This document shows positions 59,082-64,000 of a stretch of 64,000 bases of DNA, one piece after another. The stretch lies in the NCBI RefSeq assembly GCF_017744045.1, contig NZ_JAGHRD010000003.1; one strand, written 5' to 3'. The stretch comes from Pelagimonas sp017744045 (GTDB lineage Bacteria; Pseudomonadota; Alphaproteobacteria; Rhodobacterales; Rhodobacteraceae). The notes beneath the pieces were generated by a model. It was not told the DNA's origin, did no database searches, and worked only from the letters and a program-made list of their open reading frames with translations. Position numbers and translations under genes: made by a program. How positions within the stretch are numbered: the first letter of the stretch is position 1; the number at the start of each line of letters is the position of its first letter.

Positions 59082-59750
59082 GAAATCCTCCCAGTTTCAC
59101 TATGCAAAATTGCATTTCACTTTCGATCCTGACGAGTCCCGGGCGACTTTTCAAGGCTGTTTTTTCGTTTCACCCTGAGCTCGCAGGCATCGATCAAAAA
59201 TGTACAAATACTTTCAGAAGCTTACCCGCCACTTTTTATCCCAGACATTTTGAATTGGCGAATATGCAAGTTGAAGGCCTCAGCAAGGAGCGAGCGGATC
59301 GAAGCATACAATTTGAACCAACCTCTCAACTCTGACGGGAAATGCGTTGAAAGTAATGGCTTTTCGAGGCCTGCCCTCGGCGGCAAAGGTTTCGTTCAAC
59401 TAGGCGCAGTTCTGCGACTTGTACTTTTCCGACCATTCATGGGATTCGCCGCATGCAGAAAACTCTGAGCAGATCGGCTTTGTGAAAAAACTTCGGCTCA
59501 ATCTGCAAATACTGGCGTCAGGAAATCGCATCTAAGCAAGCTTAATGTTGGCCCGCAACATTAGCAGGTGCAAATGATCAACCTGGTACGCACCTCAAGA
59601 GAGGCACCTAACGCAATGAAGCCAATTTGAAAACCCCGCCATCCACAGTTTTATCCACAGACGCGCGCTCTCGCGGTGCTGAGCGGTCGTGTGACGCATA
59701 TCTTCGCTTGTCTTTTGTTCTTCGAACAGACACATCGAAACCCAATCCCT
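59082..59750. other. 669-base intergenic region, dctP / Kdo transferase divergent
   Basis: No gene is supported. It carries the promoters of the divergent dctP operon and the Kdo-transferase-like gene. Near dctP lies the palindrome at 59102-59115. A perfect 8-bp hairpin, TAATGTTG / CAACATTA with loop GCCCG, is at 59543-59563. A small plus-strand open frame (59250-59468) has no recognisable similarity and may be a decayed fragment. Confidence 0.45.
59102..59115. promoter_or_regulatory. Palindrome upstream of the TRAP/beta-oxidation operon
   Basis: ATGCAAAATTGCAT, an inverted repeat of 6-bp halves with 2-base spacing, 20 bases before the dctP ATG. IclR-type regulators bind palindromes of about this size, and an iclR gene is in the operon. 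The assignment is inference from position. Confidence 0.5.
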
Positions 59751-60986
59751 ATGAATGGATATCTGCGCGTGCTGCTATACCGCTTCCTCATCAGCCTGTT
59801 TTCCGCGATCTCGCTGGCCAAAGGCCCGGTGCGCGCGCGATTGGGGCGCGATACCCAACCGATCCCTGCGGGACCCCATGTCTGGCTGCACGGTGCGTCG
59901 AATGGTGAGTTGGCGTCCTTCCGACCAATATTCGAGAAGCTGGTCGAGGACCTGCCAAACATCAATTGGCTGGTCACAAGCAACACGGAAACGGGCCGCG
60001 ATATGGTCGCCTCGTGGGCTCTGGATCGCGTTTCGACCCGCTTGGCACCGCTGGATCTAAGCTGGGTCACACTCCGCGTGATCCGGCGATGGAACGTCCA
60101 AGCCCATATCACTTTGGAGTCCGAAATCTGGCCCCACCGCATCTTGCACTGCCGCGGCCCGGTCCTGATCCTGGGTGCACGGATGAGCGCCGGGACAGCA
60201 AAAAGCTGGCGCAAGCTCGGCAGGTTGCCAGCCCGGGTGCTTGGCAAGGTCTCCCTCGCGTTAGCACAGGATGAGGCCAGTCAGACACGCCTCTTGGAGT
60301 TGGGCCTGAGCACGCAGGCAAGCGGCCCGGTCATGGATCTGAAGTCTCTCTATTCCGCCCCGAACCTCACGCCGGACCCGCAGCTTATAGCCGCCTTTTC
60401 ACGATCCCAAACTTGGCTGGCCGCCTCGACCCATGAGGGTGATGAAGAGGTTGTCTTGGCGGCCCATGACTTGGCTTTACGCGACAGGCCCGACACAAAA
60501 CTGATTCTGGCCCCGCGCCACCCAAGGCGCGCGCAAGAGATCGCAGACATGATCCGCGCGCGAGGGTTCAGCACCGCCCGGCGTAGTACCGGAGAGCCGC
60601 CAAACAAAGACGGGCGGCAGATTTGCCTGGCGGACACGATGGGCGAAATGGCGCTTTGGTACCAACTGGCAGGGCGGGTATTTATCGGCGGCAGCCTGAG
60701 CGACAGAGGCGGTCACACGCCATATGAACCTGCGACCTTTGCCTCGGCAATCCTGCACGGTCCGGATATGCGGAATTTCGCTGCCGCGAGCCAGCGCTTG
60801 CAAAACAACAATGCCGCCATCCAGATTGAAACGGCGCATGACCTGGGCCAAGCGCTGCTATGCTTGGCACCGGAAGACAAGCAAATCGCCGCCGGACAGG
60901 CGGCCAAAGACGCGCTCAAATCGGATCTGAACCTAGACGAGCTGTGCCAAACCATCGCGAAAATCATCTGTGCCCCAACGGAATGA
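59751..60986 (+). CDS. waaA: 3-deoxy-D-manno-octulosonic acid transferase-like glycosyltransferase
   Basis: 411 residues from ATG 59751; a frame from 59676 adds an unlikely leader. The N-terminus has a membrane-associating helix (LLYRFLISLFSAISL). It then shows the Kdo transferase N-domain (VWLHGASNGELASFRPI near residue 45, matching the HAxSxGE motif; VTSNTETGRDMVASW; ITLESEIWPHRILHC near 120, with active-site Glu). The C-domain has LILAPRHPRRAQEIADMI near 265 and VFIGGSLSDRGGHTPYEPA near 330, the donor-site motif. It should add Kdo to lipid A precursor at the inner membrane. The N-domain motif is somewhat divergent, so a paralog with another acceptor is possible. Confidence 0.85.
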   Translation: MNGYLRVLLYRFLISLFSAISLAKGPVRARLGRDTQPIPAGPHVWLHGASNGELASFRPIFEKLVEDLPNINWLVTSNTETGRDMVASWALDRVSTRLAPLDLSWVTLRVIRRWNVQAHITLESEIWPHRILHCRGPVLILGARMSAGTAKSWRKLGRLPARVLGKVSLALAQDEASQTRLLELGLSTQASGPVMDLKSLYSAPNLTPDPQLIAAFSRSQTWLAASTHEGDEEVVLAAHDLALRDRPDTKLILAPRHPRRAQEIADMIRARGFSTARRSTGEPPNKDGRQICLADTMGEMALWYQLAGRVFIGGSLSDRGGHTPYEPATFASAILHGPDMRNFAAASQRLQNNNAAIQIETAHDLGQALLCLAPEDKQIAAGQAAKDALKSDLNLDELCQTIAKIICAPTE

Positions 60987-61066
60987 GCCCCTGTGCCCCT
61001 TGCGCAGCGTAACGAAATGTTTACCTTTGGCAGGCCGAATGGAATGACCCTAAACACCCGCATCTT

Positions 61067-61495
61067 ATGATCCAATACAGCCTAAAATGTGCCAATGGGC
61101 ACCGGTTCGACAGCTGGTTTCAGTCTGCCTCTGCTTTTGACAAATTGCAGGGTGCCGGGCACGTGACCTGCGCTGTTTGCGGCACAAGCGAGGTGGAAAA
61201 GGCGCTGATGGCCCCTCGGGTGAACAAAAAGGCTGAGGCGGAGTCAAACGCAACTGATCTGCGCAGCCCGGACACCGCCGCAGAAGAGGCCCTGGCCAAG
61301 ATCAAGGCGCATGTCGAAGAGAACTCGGACTATGTGGGCAAGGACTTTGCCTCTGAGGCCCGCGCCATGCATTTGGGGGACAGCCCCGAACGCTCGATTT
61401 GGGGCGAGGCCAAGCCAGAAGATGCCAAAGCCTTGATCGATGATGGCATTCCGGTTGCCCCCCTGCCCTTTGTCCCCAATCGCAAGAGCAACTGA
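61067..61495 (+). CDS. DUF1178 family protein
   Basis: 142 residues. MIQYSLKCANGHRFDSWFQSASAFDKL at the start and CAVCGTSEVEKALMAPRVN near residue 36 mark the DUF1178 family, with Cys residues at 8, 36 and 39 able to form a zinc site. The C-terminus has YVGKDFASEARAMHLGD and a final PFVPNRKSN. Function unknown. Widespread in alphaproteobacteria. Confidence 0.9.
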   Translation: MIQYSLKCANGHRFDSWFQSASAFDKLQGAGHVTCAVCGTSEVEKALMAPRVNKKAEAESNATDLRSPDTAAEEALAKIKAHVEENSDYVGKDFASEARAMHLGDSPERSIWGEAKPEDAKALIDDGIPVAPLPFVPNRKSN

Positions 61496-61610
61496 CCTCG
61501 CAAACCAACGGGACCTATTTTCGCGTTTCGCCGCGATCCACCCAATGCACCCTTGCACAAAACCACGTCAGCGCGTACACCCCCGCGCGACCTGACAGGA
61601 AAGGTGCATC

Positions 61611-62846
61611 ATGCCCATTCTCGTAATGAAATTCGGCGGAACCTCCGTCGCAACGCTGGACCGCATCCGCCGCGCCGCCAAACGCGTGGGCGTTGAAGTG
61701 GCCAAAGGCTATGACGTGATTGTCATCGTCTCGGCCATGTCCGGTGAAACCAACAAACTCGTCGGCTACGTCAACGAAACCTCGCCGCTGTTTGACGCTC
61801 GCGAATATGACGCGGTTGTCAGCTCGGGCGAGAACGTGACCGCCGGCCTGATGGCGCTGACCCTGCAGGAAATGGATGTTCCCGCACGCAGCTGGCAAGG
61901 CTGGCAAGTGCCGGTCAAAACCACCGACGCCCATGCCAGCGCGCGGATCGAAGAGATCCCGACCGACAATATCAACGCCAAATTCGGCGAAGGTATGAAG
62001 GTTGCCGTGGTCGCAGGTTTCCAGGGTATCAGCCCCGAGGGCCGTATCACTACGCTTGGTCGCGGGGGCTCTGACACCACCGCTGTGGCCTTTGCCGCCG
62101 CCTTTGGCGCGGAACGTTGTGACATCTACACCGATGTCGACGGCGTCTATACCACCGACCCGCGCGTCTGTGAAAAGGCCCGCAAACTTGATAAGATCGC
62201 CTTTGAAGAAATGCTGGAACTGGCGTCTTTGGGGGCGAAGGTTCTGCAAACCCGTTCCGTCGAATTGGCGATGCGGTACAAAGTCAAACTGCGCGTGCTG
62301 AGCAGTTTCGAAGAACAGTCCGACGAGGCAGGAACGCTCGTTTGCGACGAGGAGGATATCATGGAAAGCAATGTCGTGGCCGGTGTGGCCCATTCCCGTG
62401 ACGAAGCCAAAATGACCCTGGTCTCGGTTGCAGACCGTCCGGGCATCGCCGCAGCCATCTTTGGCCCGCTGGCCGAGGCAAGCGTTAATGTCGATATGAT
62501 CATTCAGAACATCTCTGAAGACGGTCGTACAGATATGACCTTCTCCTGCCCCACCGACCAAGTGGCCCGCGCCCAGAAAGCGATTGACGGGATCAAGGAA
62601 AGCGGCGCGCTGAATTTCAGCCATTTGGACATTGACGAAGCCGTTGCCAAAGTGTCCATCGTCGGCATTGGCATGCGCAGCCATGCTGGCGTGGCCTCGA
62701 AGATGTTCAAAGTGCTGTCTGACGAGGGCATCAACATCAAGGTTATCACCACATCCGAAATCAAAGTCTCGGTTCTGGTTGAGCGCAAGTATATGGAACT
62801 GGCCGTCCAAGCGCTCCATGACGCCTTTGAGCTTGAAAAAGCCTAA
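61611..62846 (+). CDS. lysC: Aspartate kinase
   Basis: 411 residues. The first step to lysine, threonine and methionine: phosphorylation of aspartate. The kinase domain has VMKFGGTSVATLDRI near residue 4, VVSSGENVTAGLM near 75, FQGISPEGRITTLGRGGSDTTAVA near 140 and CDIYTDVDGVYTTDPR near 175. Two ACT domains follow from about 265 (MTLVSVADRPGIAAAIFGPLAEASVNVDMI, landmark DRPGIAAAIFGPLAEA, and VSIVGIGMRSHAGVASKMF). This is the lysine/threonine-inhibited alpha2beta2-type architecture, so the beta subunit is probably produced from an internal start in the same gene, as in some relatives. Confidence 0.96.
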   Translation: MPILVMKFGGTSVATLDRIRRAAKRVGVEVAKGYDVIVIVSAMSGETNKLVGYVNETSPLFDAREYDAVVSSGENVTAGLMALTLQEMDVPARSWQGWQVPVKTTDAHASARIEEIPTDNINAKFGEGMKVAVVAGFQGISPEGRITTLGRGGSDTTAVAFAAAFGAERCDIYTDVDGVYTTDPRVCEKARKLDKIAFEEMLELASLGAKVLQTRSVELAMRYKVKLRVLSSFEEQSDEAGTLVCDEEDIMESNVVAGVAHSRDEAKMTLVSVADRPGIAAAIFGPLAEASVNVDMIIQNISEDGRTDMTFSCPTDQVARAQKAIDGIKESGALNFSHLDIDEAVAKVSIVGIGMRSHAGVASKMFKVLSDEGINIKVITTSEIKVSVLVERKYMELAVQALHDAFELEKA

Positions 62847-62888
62847 GAACTGGATCACGCATGGGGCACACCTTGCAGGAGTGCCCCT

Positions 62889-63677
62889 TTGTCTTTCTAT
62901 AAATCAGTGATTGTGCCCGTTTTGGCCTCCCTTGTTCTGGCCAACCCGGCAAATGCCAAGCCTCTCTTTGAGAATTCTGTCGTTTCCAACGATCTGGAGT
63001 TCATCAAGACGTCGGATCCGTCTTTGCTGGCCTGCTTGAAACAGCCCATCGGTCGCGAGCGGCGGGAAATGCCCGACAAGCGCAACAACCAATTGTTCGC
63101 AGATGGCGTCATGGTTTACGAGGCCCGATATCTGGACGGCAAACGCCTGGAATTGCTGGCGCATCCTGATTTCAAACACCCCAAGGCCGCGCAAGCCATC
63201 GCCTATCCGGTGGCCAAGGCCATTGGCCGCCTGCCTACGTCCATGCGCGCCAAACTCAGCCATGTTGTCCTTCACAAAGGCGACCACACAGCCTTTGGCG
63301 AGGATCGCGGTCGATTCTTTGTTTTGTATTCGCAAAACGTCAAAAAACGTCTGAGCACCCATGATCTGGATGAGACCGTCTTTCACGAAAGCGTTCACGC
63401 CACGCTGGATCACCCCCATGCCGCCAGCGGCAAATGGCGCAAGGCGCAGCGCAAGGATCGGACATTTTTGACTCGCTACGCGGAGCGCAACCCGGGCAAA
63501 GAGGATCTCGCTGAAACCGCGCTGTTTGCTTATGCGCTACAATACCATCCGGGCCGGCTGCCCTCCAATATCGAACGTGCCGTTCAAACGATGGTACCAA
63601 ACCGGCTCAAGGTCATTGGGCCGCTTTTGGCCGGTGGCAATAAAGGTCACAAAACGGCTGCACAGATGTGTGACTGA
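62889..63677 (+). CDS. Secreted putative zinc metallopeptidase, unknown family
   Basis: 262 residues from a TTG at 62889 with an AGGAG Shine-Dalgarno 8-12 bases upstream. A signal peptide ends at about residue 23 (LANPANA). HESVH at 166-170 fits the HExxH zinc motif, and EDLAETALFAY about 40 residues later supplies a Glu in the place of the third ligand of gluzincin-type enzymes. A Cys near residue 49 and a Cys near the C-terminus could form a disulfide. I do not recognise the family. A periplasmic or secreted zinc peptidase is inferred from the motifs only. Confidence 0.7.
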   Translation: MSFYKSVIVPVLASLVLANPANAKPLFENSVVSNDLEFIKTSDPSLLACLKQPIGRERREMPDKRNNQLFADGVMVYEARYLDGKRLELLAHPDFKHPKAAQAIAYPVAKAIGRLPTSMRAKLSHVVLHKGDHTAFGEDRGRFFVLYSQNVKKRLSTHDLDETVFHESVHATLDHPHAASGKWRKAQRKDRTFLTRYAERNPGKEDLAETALFAYALQYHPGRLPSNIERAVQTMVPNRLKVIGPLLAGGNKGHKTAAQMCD

Positions 63678-63865
63678 GACAGGTGGTCTTGTTTGCAGGC
63701 CGCTCTGGCCCGTTCGTTCGAAGGCGGGCTGAGACAATCTGCTCAAACCATTAGCATCATGGAAAAACACGCATTTTTGCTGCGATGCGGCGGGGCATTG
63801 TGCTTTCCCTCCCCTGCCCAACTCGCCTATAACTGGTATCCGGAGCGTTGAGGGAGCAGAGCCTT

Positions 63866-64000
63866 ATGGCCGATGGTCTGGAAAGTGAAAGCCGCAAGCT
63901 GCTGGGCAGGTTGCGTGACACGATGGCTGAGGAAGCCGCCGGTCAGGAACGGCTGGACAAGATCACACATCTGACCGCCGACAGCATGCAGACCGAGGTG
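63866..64000 (+). CDS. ptsP: PTS-Ntr enzyme I (PtsP), N-terminal fragment
   Basis: The first 45 residues, cut by the window end. The sequence starts MADGLESESRKLLGRL and continues with GQERLDKITHLTADSMQTEV, the beginning of a GAF domain as in PtsP. The AGGGAG Shine-Dalgarno lies 10 bases upstream. PtsP follows lysC in many alphaproteobacteria. It starts the nitrogen-related phosphotransfer chain to NPr and EIIA-Ntr. Confidence 0.8.
   Translation, partial: MADGLESESRKLLGRLRDTMAEEAAGQERLDKITHLTADSMQTEV

Noticed and set aside
61515..62858. 447-residue open frame antisense to lysC
   Set aside because: Complement of a highly conserved gene in high-GC DNA; the composition is that of a shadow frame.

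Overview
The window is a 64 kb chromosomal piece of an alphaproteobacterium, most likely a marine Roseobacter-group member of the Rhodobacterales. The evidence is the gene content and order: ribB-ribH-nusB; murA-DUF2948-hisD and UPF0262-phosphatase-infA-maf-RNase E/G-yacG; lysC followed by ptsP; a large RTX/Hint protein; TRAP transport beside beta-oxidation genes. The assignment is inference from gene context, not from a database search. No rRNA, CRISPR array, prophage or complete insertion sequence was seen. Two tRNA genes are present, Tyr(GTA) and Thr(GGT).

Layout. 0-6.7 kb: a secreted RTX/Hint protein with an inserted propeller-like segment, an endonuclease/exonuclease/phosphatase-fold protein, and a two-gene cassette of a small membrane protein and a TPR protein, with palindromic repeats between. 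6.9-10.8 kb: riboflavin genes with nusB, a short inverted-repeat element, a zinc-ribbon protein, an rRNA methyltransferase and tRNA-Tyr. 11-29.2 kb: a phosphonate island in two transcription blocks. The plus-strand block has a second PhnD/PhnC/PhnE-type ABC transporter, a methyltransferase, a PhnM-like amidohydrolase, an MFS transporter and a TIM-barrel protein. The minus-strand block has phnFGHIJKLM, phnC-phnD-phnE-phnE, a hexapeptide acyltransferase and a split permease. 29.4-33.3 kb: a GNAT protein and the znuBC-zur / znuA zinc uptake system with Zur-box-like sites. 33.3-43.4 kb: conserved housekeeping genes with several insertions. 43.6-46.7 kb: tRNA-Thr, a chemoreceptor with a duplicated sensor, and a VOC protein. 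46.7-59.1 kb: an eleven-gene minus-strand run of TRAP transporter, IclR regulator and a complete acyl-CoA beta-oxidation set resembling the pim (dicarboxylate) operon. 59.7-64 kb: a Kdo-transferase-like gene, DUF1178, lysC, a secreted putative metallopeptidase and the start of ptsP.

The most notable region is the phnosphonate island (11-29 kb). A palindrome, core TCATTCGAATGA, lies just upstream of phnF, of phnC (one base changed) and of the plus-strand phnD-like gene. The phnF and phnD-like sites share 20 identical bases. This ties the second cluster to the C-P lyase operon, probably through PhnF. The PhnJ in this operon lacks the cysteines that bind the iron-sulfur cluster and form the thiyl radical in E. 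coli PhnJ: it has only two cysteines in 304 residues. Together, an atypical PhnJ, a second PhnM-like enzyme and a co-regulated transporter-methyltransferase-isomerase cluster suggest a variant phosphonate (or phosphonate-like compound) pathway worth testing.

Many neighbouring genes overlap by ATGA or TGATG, so translational coupling is general here. Start codons below were adjusted where such overlaps, Shine-Dalgarno matches or family alignments favour an internal start.
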